A stretch of DNA of 64,000 bases from Pantoea sp. CCBC3-3-1. GTDB taxonomy: Bacteria > Pseudomonadota > Gammaproteobacteria > Enterobacterales > Enterobacteriaceae. The stretch is taken from assembly GCF_007981265.1 (NCBI RefSeq), contig NZ_CP034363.1, positions 682,001 through 746,000 of the forward strand. Reading direction: 5' to 3'. The position numbers were made by a program, and so were the translations under genes. Within the stretch, counting starts at the first letter, position 1, and the number at the start of each line of letters is the position of its first letter. The notes below the pieces were generated by a model. The model was not told where the DNA came from. It did no database searches and was given only the letters and a program-made list of their open reading frames with translations. Shown one piece after another: positions 17,865 through 27,118 of this stretch.

Positions 17865-18058
17865 TATATCCCCTTAGGATATAATGCGTTGCAGTGAGAT
17901 AGCAGGCGTGCCGTCTGTGTTTGACGCCTAGAAGAGACTTTTGTGGCCGCTGTTGGAAGTCCGCCGTATTGAAGTATCGCCATATGACGTGCGCTGCTTA
18001 ATCCACCGAGTTAACTGTTTTCGCCCGGCACCGCGTCGGGCCACTCCGGGAAATCACC
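17865..18058. other. Spacer before vgrG 2
   Basis: No gene is seen. The first 145 bases have no recognised element; the last 48 are copy 3 of the hairpin leader. The break in similarity to the vgrG 1 upstream region lies just before base 18023. Confidence 0.5.
18011..18054 (+). repeat. Hairpin leader repeat, copy 3
   Basis: Third copy of the leader, with the same 19-nt hairpin at 18023-18041 and CCGGGAAAT before the vgrG 2 ATG. Unlike copies 1 and 2 it lacks the kinase-derived GCAAAGCTAA (it reads CCGAGTTAA instead). So the shared unit is the leader plus vgrG, and this copy was separated from the kinase gene. Confidence 0.78.
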
Positions 18059-19984
18059 ATGTTTGATCGCATCACCGTACTCCTGCCGGTTGAGGGGCTG
18101 CTGTTCTGGAAGCTCAGCGGCCGCGAAGCCCTTTCCACCGCCTTTGAACTCACCGTTGACCTGCTCAGCACCGACGCCCGCATCGACCGCAAGTCGCTGC
18201 TCGGCCAGCCGATAACCCTGTGTATCCCCACCCAGGGACTGACGGGCACCCGCTGGCTCAACGGCAAAATCACCCAGGTGAAGGTCAACAGCCAGGAGCT
18301 GAACGGCACGCGCTATGCGGTCTACCGGCTGCTGATGGAGCCGGACCTGTGGCCGATGAAGCGCGACCGCAACCTGCGCATCTTCCAGAGCCAGACCGCG
18401 CCGGCGATTATCAAAACGCTGCTGTCGGAATATGGTGTGACCGTTGAAGACCGGCTGACCGGCCACTACCGCGTCTGGGAATACTGCGTGCAGTACCAGG
18501 AAAGCAGCTTTGACTTTATCAGCCGCCTGATGGAGCTGGAGGGGATTTATTATTTCTTCCGCCATGAGCAGGACAAACATACGCTGGTGCTGACGGACAG
18601 CGCGCAGCAGCACCAGCCGTACGCGGGCTACGAGGTCATTCCGTATCACGCCACGCCGTCCGGCGGCACCACCAGCGTGGAAGGGATCAGCAACTGGGAG
18701 ATGGAAGACCGGGTCACGCCGGGTATCTACAGCATCGACGATTACGACTTCCGCAAGCCAAACGCGTGGATGTTCCAGGCGAAACAGAACCCCGCCTCGC
18801 CGACGCCGGGGCAGATTGACGTCTACGACTGGCCGGGCCATTTTGTTGACCACGACCACGGCGAGTTCTACGCGAAAATCCGTCAGGAAGTGTGGCAGGT
18901 GGAGCATCATCAAATCAGCGCCACCGGCACCGCGCTGGGGCTGGCCCCGGGCAACACCTTTGCGCTGCTGGACGCGCCGTTCTTCAGCGACAACGGCGAG
19001 TACCTGACCGTGGGCGCGGAATACGACTTCGAAGAGAACAACTACGCCAGCGGCAACGGCGGCAGCACGAAGCACAATATCGCGATTGACGTTATCCCGT
19101 CGGACATCACCTTCCGCGCGCAACCGAAAACCCCGTGGCCGCGCACGCACGGGCCGCAGACGGCAAAAGTGGTGGGGCCAAAAGGGGAGTCGATCTGGAC
19201 CGACAAATACGGCCGCATCAAGGTGAAGTTCCACTGGGACCGTCTGGCGAAAGGCGACGACACCAGCTCGTGCTGGGTGCGCGTGTCGAGCGCGTGGGCG
19301 GGCCAGGGCTTTGGTGGGGTACAGATCCCGCGCGTCAACGACGAGGTGGTGATCGACTTTATCAACGGCGATCCGGACCGGCCGATCGTTACCGGCCGCG
19401 TCTACAACGAAGCGAGCATGCCGCCGTGGGCGCTGCCGGGCGCGGCGACGCAGATGGGCTTTCTGAGCCGCTCGAAGGACGGCTCGCCGGACAATGCCAA
19501 CGCGCTGCGCTTTGAGGACAAGGCGGGAGAGGAGCAGGTGTGGATCCAGGCGCAAAAGAATATGGATACCAACGTCAAAAATGATGAGACGCACACGGTA
19601 GGCGGCAGCCAGACCGTCGCTATCGAAAAAGAGTTCACCAGCTCGGTGAGTGGCGCTTATACGCAAAACACCCAAAAATCGCGTAGCGAACTGGTCGGTG
19701 GCGACTATGGGTTGCGAGTGCAGGGCGGCCTTGAACTGGCCTCTGGCGAAGGCATCAGCTTTATTTCAGGCGACAGCGTACTGACGCTCAATCCAAACGG
19801 GACTATCTCGCTGCAATGCACCCAATTTGAAATCAATGCGACTGGCAAAGGGCAGATCAATACCGGTGGAACGCTGGATCTTAACATTAGCCAGCCGACC
19901 CCAGGCGTGACGCCAGATCCGACGCCAATGACCATTGCCATACAGGTTGAGGAAGCCTTTGATAAAAAAGGGAGCAACTCATGA
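18059..19984 (+). CDS. vgrG: VgrG spike protein 2 (no effector domain)
   Basis: This 641-residue VgrG has the usual core length. Bases 18023-19578 match 5276-6831 with no difference that I could find, so residues 1-506 equal those of VgrG 1. After that it has its own needle end (NDETHTVGGSQTVAIEKEF...) and stops with a Pro-rich tail (about 620 onward) instead of a lysozyme-like domain. Its stop overlaps the start of the Eag chaperone gene (ATGA), so it heads a vgrG-eag-rhs-immunity operon. The different C-terminal end probably determines which PAAR-Rhs effector docks, here the adjoining Rhs 2; that is inference from known VgrG-effector pairing. Confidence 0.94.
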   Translation: MFDRITVLLPVEGLLFWKLSGREALSTAFELTVDLLSTDARIDRKSLLGQPITLCIPTQGLTGTRWLNGKITQVKVNSQELNGTRYAVYRLLMEPDLWPMKRDRNLRIFQSQTAPAIIKTLLSEYGVTVEDRLTGHYRVWEYCVQYQESSFDFISRLMELEGIYYFFRHEQDKHTLVLTDSAQQHQPYAGYEVIPYHATPSGGTTSVEGISNWEMEDRVTPGIYSIDDYDFRKPNAWMFQAKQNPASPTPGQIDVYDWPGHFVDHDHGEFYAKIRQEVWQVEHHQISATGTALGLAPGNTFALLDAPFFSDNGEYLTVGAEYDFEENNYASGNGGSTKHNIAIDVIPSDITFRAQPKTPWPRTHGPQTAKVVGPKGESIWTDKYGRIKVKFHWDRLAKGDDTSSCWVRVSSAWAGQGFGGVQIPRVNDEVVIDFINGDPDRPIVTGRVYNEASMPPWALPGAATQMGFLSRSKDGSPDNANALRFEDKAGEEQVWIQAQKNMDTNVKNDETHTVGGSQTVAIEKEFTSSVSGAYTQNTQKSRSELVGGDYGLRVQGGLELASGEGISFISGDSVLTLNPNGTISLQCTQFEINATGKGQINTGGTLDLNISQPTPGVTPDPTPMTIAIQVEEAFDKKGSNS

Positions 19985-20403
19985 ATTACGTCCTGTCAGA
20001 AGGAACCTTACCCTTACCGGAAGCCATTCAGGAGCAGAGCGTTACGCTGCTCAGACTGCCTAAAGCGCGCGCCACGCTGGTGATAACTCGCGCCTGGGAC
20101 GTAAAAGCTGGCGAGGAAGAGAACTACCTGAAGCAGCAACTGGCAAAAGTGAAGCGCGATATGAAGAAGTTTGCCGCAGAAGAAGCGGAAGAGACGCTGT
20201 TCGGTGGCTTAAAAGCGCGGGAAGTGGCAATGCGCTTTGAAAATCAAGGCGTTGTGGTGATGCAAAAGCTGCTGGTCGTTCGAACCGATACCCACCTGAT
20301 GGCGCTGACGTTCAGTCGTGCAGGCCAGTTCGATCCGGAGTCGCTGGCTATCTGGCAAAATATCAAAGAAGGATTTATTCCTGCTGCGGGCTTGGAGGCC
20401 TGA
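19981..20403 (+). CDS. Eag-family (DUF1795) T6SS chaperone 2
   Basis: The 140-residue protein starts MNYVLSEGTLPLPEAIQEQSVTLLRL and has the DUF1795 layout: N-terminal strands with LVITRAWDVKAGEEENYLKQQL, and a C-terminal MQKLLVVRTDTHLMALTFS strand. It is the likely chaperone for the membrane helices of the next gene. It overlaps vgrG 2 (ATGA) and ends three bases before the rhs 2 ATG. It is clearly divergent from chaperone 1, as expected if each binds its own Rhs N-terminus. Confidence 0.86.
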   Translation: MNYVLSEGTLPLPEAIQEQSVTLLRLPKARATLVITRAWDVKAGEEENYLKQQLAKVKRDMKKFAAEEAEETLFGGLKAREVAMRFENQGVVVMQKLLVVRTDTHLMALTFSRAGQFDPESLAIWQNIKEGFIPAAGLEA

Positions 20404-20406
20404 TCT

Positions 20407-23400
20407 ATGTCCGATCTGACAGCTGCACGTATCGACGATCCCCTAGTGCACAGCTCGGCGCTGGGCGACCTGGTAAGCGGCCTGGTTGAAGGCGCTATTT
20501 ATGGTGGCATCCTGGCGGGTGCAACTTTACTGTTTGCCGTCAATCCGTTTGCTGGCGTGGCCGTGGGCGCAGCGGCAATGGTAGGCGCGATGGCCTCAGG
20601 CTATCCCGAAAAGCTTGGCAACGCGGCCAGCAGCGCCGTGGATGGATTACTCGACACGCTGGGCATGCGAGGGCCGCCGGATGCGATAATTACCAGCGGC
20701 TCGGAAAACGTCAACATCATGGGAAAACCGGCCGCGCGTGCAGCGGGTACGGTTAGCCACGCCTGGCTTAATTCTCCTGCCGCGAGCAGCGAAGAGGAAC
20801 CTGGTGCACTTGATATCGCCATGGCGATGGCTGGCGGCATCGCTTCGGCCATTCGTCATCCGGGCGATACCCTCAGCGCAGCACTGGATAAGGTCAGCCA
20901 TATTAGCGGGGAATCGGTAAAAAACTGGTTTGGTGGGGTCTGGGACGATCTGATTCAGCCGACCGTCGCCAGCGCCAGCCCTTACGCCACGCCCGCCAGC
21001 AAAGATACCGTCGCCTGCACCAAAGGGCATCTGGCGGAAAGCGTGAACTTCCTGGCAGAAGGCTCGAAAAAAGTGCTGATCAACGGCCATCCTGCCGCAC
21101 GTAACGGCGATCGCAGCACCTGCGAAGCGACTGTTCAGGTAAGTGAAAACCCACGCGTGCGTATCGGCGGCGACAGCGTAGTGGTGCGCGATATTCGCAG
21201 CGGCAAAAACATGCTGGCTTATTTTATTGGTGGGCTGCTGAGCACCGGCGGCATCGCTAAGGAAGGGGCGAAGCTTCTCGAACAGCTGTTTTCCCGCGTC
21301 GCTGCCCGCCGCGCTCTGCGGCAGATCGCCTGTACTGTTGCTGCCAGTGCTGCGGGTGAAGCCACCAGTGCAGCCGCGAGTGGAGCCGTTGCCGCCGTTG
21401 CCATGCAAAGCGCGCATCCGGTTAATTACGCAACCGGTGCGAAGATCCTCGCGGGCCAGGAGGATCTCGATTTCATGCTGGAGGATCGGATCCCGCTTTT
21501 CTGGCAGCGCATTTATCACAGCCGCAATCTGACCACCGGCATATTAGGCACCGGCTGGATGCTGCCGTTTGAAACCCGGTTAATCCGGTTTAAGCACGAT
21601 GACGGCACGGTCCAGTTTGCCTGGCGTGATGTGACCGGGCAGGAGCTGGGCCTGGGCGAAATCGCGCCGGGTGACGTTGTCCGCTTCGACGAGGAAGGCT
21701 TTACGCTTTTCTGCTCGCTTCAGGGCGTGATTGTGATGCAGACCGCACAGGGCGAGTTTCATCTCTACGAGCCGGATCCGGCTTGCGAAGGCGAGTGGCG
21801 CATCGGCCGCATTTACGATCGTCACGAGAACTGCCAGCACTTCAGCTGGAACGAGGCGGGGCAGCTGGTCAGCATCTCCGGCGATAACGAAGCGCTGGAC
21901 GTGCGCCTGAGCTACGAGCCGGTGCACGGCAGGCTGGCGGCGGTCCATCAGGTGGTGGCAGACGAGCTGCGTCCGCTGGTGCACTACGCCTGGAGCCCGC
22001 AAGGGCAGCTGATTTCGGTGAAGGATGCCGACGGTATCGAGACCCGCCGCTTCAGCTGGGATCGCGCCAGCGATCTGATGGCCTCGCACAGCTATGCCAC
22101 CGGCCTGACCGTGGAATATCAGTGGCAGCCTGCCCGCGATCCGCGCTACTGGCGCGTCACCGAATATCAGGTGCTGGACGAGGCGCGCAACTGCCTGGAG
22201 CACTGGCTGATCGATGCCGACGAGCAGGATCGCAGCGCGACCGTGACCTGCTTCTCCGGCGGCACCACGCAGCACCGCTGGGACGAACTTTGTCGCATCA
22301 CCGACTATACCGACAGCTACGGCGCACGCTGGCACTGGCGCTGGGCGGAGCACGGCGAGCTGCTGATGGCCACGCACGAGCCGGGCGACAGGCTCTGGCA
22401 GTACGGCTACGACGAGCGCGCTAACCTGACGATGGTGCGCGATCCGGCGGGCCGCACGACGCTGACCACCTGGCATCCGTCGTTCGCCTTCCCGGTGAAG
22501 GAAGTGCAGCCCGACGGCGCGGTCTGGCAGTATCAGTACAACGCCGCCGGTGACGTGGTGGCGGTAACCGATCCGCTGAACGGCACCAGCCGGTTTACGT
22601 GGAACGATCGGGGCGATCTGCTGACGCGCACCGACGCGCTGGAGAACACGCACCGCTTCTGGTGGAACGAACGCGGGCAGATGACGCGCGACGAGGACTG
22701 TTCCGGCAACCCGAGCAGCCGCATTTACGATGACGCAGGCAGGCTGCTGAGCCAGACGGATGCGGAAGGCAACACCACGCGCTGGCGCTGGAGCGCGGCG
22801 GGACGGTTGCAGTGCCTGACGCGTCCCGACGGTCGCACAACCGAATATGAATATGATGCCGCCGGGATGCTGACCGGCGAGAACATCGATGGCTTCTCGG
22901 AGCGCAGCGTGACGCGCAACGCGCGCGGGCAGATCGTCACCGAAACCGATCCGGCGGGGCACAGGACCCGCTGGCAGTACGATCGTTTTGGCCGGCCGAT
23001 CGCGCTGATCAATCCGAATCAGGATCGCTGGCAGTTTGAGTACGACAACAGCGAGCGGCTGATCGCGCAGATCGACTGGGCGGGACGGCGCAGGAGCTAC
23101 GGCTACGACGCGCTGGGTCGCGTGGCGGAGATTGTGCAGCATCCTCTGAGCGGTGACGGCGAGGCTGAGCGCTCTGCCAGCAGCGGTGTTACAGAGAAGG
23201 CCGCCTGGCAGTCCGCGCTTTCTGAACCGGCAGCTGACCAGCCTCACGTGACCCGTTTTGAATACGACGCGGTAAACCGCCTGACGGCAAAAACCACCGC
23301 GCAGCACCGCACCGAATATCACTACGGCGACCGCGGCGTGACGGTGAAGAAGATGCCGCTGGCGGCGTGGCTGAGCGCGCAGGCGGAAGGGCGCGAAGTC

Positions 23401-25095
23401 ACCGACTTCGAGATGCTGAGCTTCACCAGCGACGCGCCGGGTAATCTGCTCGCGGAAGAGAACAGTGGCGGCCTTATCGCACATCAGTACGACGCGCTGG
23501 GCAACCTCACCTCGACCACGCTGCCGGACGGGCGCGAGCTGAGCTGCCTGCGCTACGGCACCGGGCATCTGTTGCAGATGAACCTGAAGCACGGCGGCAG
23601 GCGCCATGAAATCGCCGGATATCAGCGCGACAGGCTGCACCGCGAAACCGGGCGTACCCAGGGCGCGCTGCATCAGGAAACGCGCTACGACCCGGCGGGC
23701 CGCATCGTGATGCGGCGCAGCGGCTTCAGCGGGCGCAACGCCGTGGTGTTTGAGCGCCGCTACCGCTGGGACCGTCTCGACCAGGTGATGCAGCAGCTGG
23801 TGACCGACGGCAGTACGGGGCAGCGCGAGTGGGCGAACCAGCAGCAGCGCTTCGGCTACGACGCGGCGGGCCAGGTGACGCGCGAGGTGCGGCCGTTTAA
23901 GGAGGAGCACTTCACGTGGGACGCGGCCGGAAATCAGACGGATAAACCGGGCGATATCGTCTGGCACAACCTGCTGAAAAGGCTGAAGGGCGCGCGCTGG
24001 CGCCACGACGGCTTTGGCCGGATGACGTGGCGCAGGGCCGCTGAAGGCGCGCCGGAGCAGCACTTTACTTACGATGACGAGCACCGGGTCACGGAGGTGC
24101 GCTTTGACGGCGACCGTGAATATATCCGGGCGGAGTACCGCTACGACGCGCTGGGCCGCCGCACGCAGAAAATCCTGCACCGCCACGGGAAAGACGCGGA
24201 AACGATAAGCTTCCTGTGGAGCGGATTACGGATGGTGGGCGAAAGCAGCAGCCTTCAGCCTGCACGCAACACGCAGTACATCTACAGCGAGGGCAGCTGG
24301 GAGCCGGTGGCAAGAGTCGACAGCATTGGCGGGCAGTCGGAGACCTTCTGGTACCACACCGAACTGAACGGCCTGCCGGAGCGCATGACCGACGAGCGGG
24401 GCGAGGTGGTGTGGCGCGGCCGGTTCTCCACCTGGGGCGAAACGGAGCGGGAAAACAGCACGGGCTTCCAGGCGGTGCAGCAGAACCTGCGTTTCCAGGG
24501 CCAGTACCTGGACAGAGAAACGGGCCTTCATTACAATCTGTTCAGGTATTACGATCCGGTCGGCGGGCGCTTTACGCAGGTTGACCCTATTGGGTTGATG
24601 GGTGGGTTGAATACTTATGCTTATGTGCCAAATCCGTTAAACTGGATTGATCCCTTAGGACTAACAAGATGTACTTCAGGCACTACATTAACTGTTAATA
24701 GACCTAAAATCCTGAGCAATACTAATTTAAGCAATTCGGAAAAGAACTTTCTTGAAAGACAGTTTCTAAAAAAACAAAATGCTCTTAATCGTGCTGCTCA
24801 ACGTGGTGAGTTGATTTGGTCTCCAGGAACCCATGATGTTAGGATTTCCTCGGTACAAAGTTCATATAGAAGAACAGTTGCTGCACGTTATGAAAGAATC
24901 TTCGGGAAATCTCCTGATTTAACAAAACTGAATGCGGATCATCCTGTTGATCTGATTGTTGGTGGTTCACCAACGCAAAGGTTACAAATGTTAAATGAAT
25001 CTATAAATAAAAGCGTTGGAAGCTCTTTAAAAAATGCAGGAAGAAAAGCTGGCCTTCAGCCGGGTGATATGATTAGCGAAATAATCTTTCAATAG
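20407..25095 (+). CDS. rhs: PAAR-Rhs effector 2 with nuclease-like tip
   Basis: A 1562-residue T6SS polymorphic toxin. It has a prePAAR-like start (AARIDDPLVHSSALGD), hydrophobic helices (about 27-65), a PAAR tip with INGHPAARNGDRSTC (about 225-240), then a long YD-repeat core. The core ends DPIGL...NWIDPLGL near 1418. The tip (about 1419-1562) is AT-rich and carries NADHPVDLIVGG...NESINKSVGSSL, a His-centred pattern like HNH-type Rhs nucleases (DHPVDL then a VN/IN..SVG segment). I call it a probable DNase or RNase, not more. The first half shares the family layout with Rhs 1 but not its sequence; the final tip is unrelated. The immunity gene follows after eight bases. Confidence 0.9.
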   Translation: MSDLTAARIDDPLVHSSALGDLVSGLVEGAIYGGILAGATLLFAVNPFAGVAVGAAAMVGAMASGYPEKLGNAASSAVDGLLDTLGMRGPPDAIITSGSENVNIMGKPAARAAGTVSHAWLNSPAASSEEEPGALDIAMAMAGGIASAIRHPGDTLSAALDKVSHISGESVKNWFGGVWDDLIQPTVASASPYATPASKDTVACTKGHLAESVNFLAEGSKKVLINGHPAARNGDRSTCEATVQVSENPRVRIGGDSVVVRDIRSGKNMLAYFIGGLLSTGGIAKEGAKLLEQLFSRVAARRALRQIACTVAASAAGEATSAAASGAVAAVAMQSAHPVNYATGAKILAGQEDLDFMLEDRIPLFWQRIYHSRNLTTGILGTGWMLPFETRLIRFKHDDGTVQFAWRDVTGQELGLGEIAPGDVVRFDEEGFTLFCSLQGVIVMQTAQGEFHLYEPDPACEGEWRIGRIYDRHENCQHFSWNEAGQLVSISGDNEALDVRLSYEPVHGRLAAVHQVVADELRPLVHYAWSPQGQLISVKDADGIETRRFSWDRASDLMASHSYATGLTVEYQWQPARDPRYWRVTEYQVLDEARNCLEHWLIDADEQDRSATVTCFSGGTTQHRWDELCRITDYTDSYGARWHWRWAEHGELLMATHEPGDRLWQYGYDERANLTMVRDPAGRTTLTTWHPSFAFPVKEVQPDGAVWQYQYNAAGDVVAVTDPLNGTSRFTWNDRGDLLTRTDALENTHRFWWNERGQMTRDEDCSGNPSSRIYDDAGRLLSQTDAEGNTTRWRWSAAGRLQCLTRPDGRTTEYEYDAAGMLTGENIDGFSERSVTRNARGQIVTETDPAGHRTRWQYDRFGRPIALINPNQDRWQFEYDNSERLIAQIDWAGRRRSYGYDALGRVAEIVQHPLSGDGEAERSASSGVTEKAAWQSALSEPAADQPHVTRFEYDAVNRLTAKTTAQHRTEYHYGDRGVTVKKMPLAAWLSAQAEGREVTDFEMLSFTSDAPGNLLAEENSGGLIAHQYDALGNLTSTTLPDGRELSCLRYGTGHLLQMNLKHGGRRHEIAGYQRDRLHRETGRTQGALHQETRYDPAGRIVMRRSGFSGRNAVVFERRYRWDRLDQVMQQLVTDGSTGQREWANQQQRFGYDAAGQVTREVRPFKEEHFTWDAAGNQTDKPGDIVWHNLLKRLKGARWRHDGFGRMTWRRAAEGAPEQHFTYDDEHRVTEVRFDGDREYIRAEYRYDALGRRTQKILHRHGKDAETISFLWSGLRMVGESSSLQPARNTQYIYSEGSWEPVARVDSIGGQSETFWYHTELNGLPERMTDERGEVVWRGRFSTWGETERENSTGFQAVQQNLRFQGQYLDRETGLHYNLFRYYDPVGGRFTQVDPIGLMGGLNTYAYVPNPLNWIDPLGLTRCTSGTTLTVNRPKILSNTNLSNSEKNFLERQFLKKQNALNRAAQRGELIWSPGTHDVRISSVQSSYRRTVAARYERIFGKSPDLTKLNADHPVDLIVGGSPTQRLQMLNESINKSVGSSLKNAGRKAGLQPGDMISEIIFQ

Positions 25096-25103
25096 AGGTA
25101 GTC

Positions 25104-25547
25104 ATGAGTGAACAATTCTTAATTACAACTGATACTGCAACATTATCAATTTTTGACTTAGGGTCTCTCAAACACAGGATCAATGATGATGCTGATTGGT
25201 GGAGTATTCCTGAAGATGAGATCAATGAGATCAATAAAGGAAACGTTATTTTTTTAAATCTTGGTAGTGATGGACAATATGAAATAAAAATTAAAGATGA
25301 GATACAAGATGATTATAAATCGTTGTACTTAAATGTTCCAACAGGAAAAGTTTATGTAGGTGCTGGAGAAGATACTACCGGAGGGGATCTTGAACCTGAT
25401 GGTTCTGATTATATGTCCGGAGTTATGGTTAAGTTGAACCCTGGGTACTACGAAGTACAATTCAAGAAGGAATTTTCTTGTATAACACTAGTTTTCAAGG
25501 CTAGCAGTGAGAAGTGCAATAATATCGAAGTTATTGTAAGGATTTGA
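25104..25547 (+). CDS. Predicted immunity protein for Rhs 2 tip
   Basis: The 147-residue product has no signal peptide; it looks beta-rich, with many Asp/Glu residues and Gly turns (VYVGAGEDTTGGDLEPDG). I do not recognise a named domain with confidence. The gene starts eight bases after rhs 2, with AGAGGTAG as ribosome site, and shares the low GC of the tip. An acidic cytoplasmic partner is a common solution for blocking a basic nuclease. The role is inferred from position and charge. Confidence 0.76.
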   Translation: MSEQFLITTDTATLSIFDLGSLKHRINDDADWWSIPEDEINEINKGNVIFLNLGSDGQYEIKIKDEIQDDYKSLYLNVPTGKVYVGAGEDTTGGDLEPDGSDYMSGVMVKLNPGYYEVQFKKEFSCITLVFKASSEKCNNIEVIVRI

Positions 25548-25609
25548 TAAATAGTAAAAATATTATCTGTAATTCTTTGTTTAGCAGATAAAAGCCACTC
25601 AATATAACC

Positions 25610-25632
25610 GGAAGAATCCTAAGGGTTCTTCC
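25610..25632 (+). terminator. Possible weak terminator hairpin after rhs 2 immunity gene
   Basis: GGAAGAATCC pairs with GGGTTCTTCC across a three-base loop (one G-U). It is followed by TAATAAAATT rather than a run of T, so efficient termination is uncertain. Confidence 0.4.
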
Positions 25633-25853
25633 TAATAAAATTAAAAATTGATAATACGACACTAAATATACATTAGCGGATAAACATCGTTTATCTCATT
25701 TCAGGGGTAATTCATAATAATGGAATCTTTATTGCGGAAAAAAACAGAAAAGCAATAAGAGACAACCCCGAAGAAAATAGCATCTAAGTTAATGCGGGAA
25801 TATTTGTATAGTTGCCTTCATCCTTTTAAAAAAAGTTAAGGATTTTATACTAT

Positions 25854-25877
25854 CGCCGCTTTAGCGGCGTTTTTTTT
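25854..25877 (+). terminator. Rho-independent terminator
   Basis: CGCCGC and GCGGCG form a six-pair GC stem around a TTTA loop, followed directly by eight T. This is the clear end point for plus-strand transcripts of the vgrG 2-rhs 2-immunity operon. Confidence 0.85.
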
Positions 25878-26029
25878 ACGAAATTATAGCGCATGAATTA
25901 GAATGAACATTGCATAGCTATATCGATCCTGGTGATAATTGAGGTGCTGGTTCTTCAATAGCTAATGCTCTTAAAACTTTTCCTAAGGAACTAAAGTTAA
26001 AACAATAGTTCAATGAATTGAGGATTAAA

Positions 26030-26648
26030 ATGAAATACTCAAGATTTATTGAAGAGTTATCTAATGAGAATGAGGTTTTAAGAGGATTTTTTGATAATAT
26101 AAAAGCTAAATTTATAAAAACTGACAAGGGGATTGTTGAATTTTAACAAAGATTGCGTTTATTTTATGCGCAAAAAAAGATTTTAAAAATGTTATTTCTA
26201 TAGTCGATAAGTTATCAGGAATTGAATTCAATAATGATTATGATTATTGGGCATGGATAGAATATGCTATTGCTTTACGCGCAGAAATATCTATCATAAA
26301 TAATGACGGTAAAAAAATAAAGATTCAATAAAGAAAATCATCGATGCTCTAAACTCGGGCGAAGGATTACCAAAGAAAATAAAAATAAATGTACACAAAC
26401 GATTTATGGCTGGCGAGGGTGTTGAGTTTGATAATTCTAACTTTTCTAGTAAAAATAAAAACTCCCATGATATTTTTAGCCACCGATTGATTTATCAAAT
26501 GGCTTTAGTAAAGCTAAAGCTAAAGGTATTAGGAGCTTCAAAAGAATATCCTATTGGAAAGGTTACCTCAAACATTGAAAGTAACTCGCAAGAAATACAA
26601 AAGATGATTGATGAAGGTGTTTTACTAGGTGTCCAGTCTTTTAAATAG
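26030..26648 (+). pseudogene. Frameshifted gene, probably an orphan immunity gene
   Basis: ATG 26030 has AGGA just upstream and opens a frame (MKYSRFIEELSNENEVLRGF) that stops at 26146. The reading continues in another frame from about 26143 (LTKIAFILCAKKDFKNVISI), stops at 26332, and goes on in a third frame through ALNSGEGLPKKIKINVH to 26648. The shifts fall at TTTT and at a run of seven A, so either two slips disabled the gene or the assembly has homopolymer errors. The joined protein would be about 205 residues, cytoplasmic and alpha-helical looking. Location after a Rhs operon and low GC suggest an orphan immunity gene; the family is not recognised. Confidence 0.6.
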
Positions 26649-27118
26649 GTTAAGTTTTTTTAACTGTAGCTAACATTTTAAATAATCATCATGTACAATC
26701 TTATGGTTTACATGATGAGGTTAATTTTTTATTTTAGATAGATTTAAAAGAGTGATTTTTTTTCATTAAAGGTTCATTGCTGCGGATGCAATAGTTTTAT
26801 TCATCTGAGATACATTGCTAAAGTACTTTAAAATATGATTTTGATTTTTTTCTCATACATCGAGCCCCAACAACTGTAGACGACTATGCTAACTATCCAC
26901 AGTTATACGGTTTTCGAATAAAGGCTGGTATCTTACCTATTATAACTTTCGCTATGCAGATTAGATATTTTCCTCTCGCAGGAAAATTTATAATTATCAA
27001 GTGCGTGGCGGTTCTGGGAAATTAAATAAGGTGATAAGTTTATTTCACTCTGAAAGCTTCGTTATATTAACCATAATGCCTGTTTTAAAGTGCGGGCTGT
27101 CAGTATGCGATACTATCC
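26649..27118. other. AT-rich spacer at the right edge of the T6SS region
   Basis: No gene is seen. Near 26937-26961 the bases can be read as YYNFRYAD, faintly like an Rhs core end, but the match is too short to use. This stretch separates the T6SS cluster from the GC-rich backbone. Confidence 0.4.

Larger units (their letters stand above)
25548..26029. other. AT-rich spacer with terminator-like hairpins
   Basis: No gene is seen. A ten-pair hairpin (25610-25632, one G-U pair) lies about 60 bases after the immunity gene but lacks a U-tract. A good terminator lies at 25854-25877. The segment near 25918-26020 is AT-rich, with no readable protein. Confidence 0.5.

Noticed and set aside
21580..24186. 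868-codon minus-strand frame opposite rhs 2
   Set aside because: Antisense shadow of the GC-rich Rhs repeats; no start context, no family features.
26937..26961. Possible Rhs core remnant (YYNFRYAD)
   Set aside because: Eight residues in an AT-rich spacer are too few; no DPxGL or repeat context follows.
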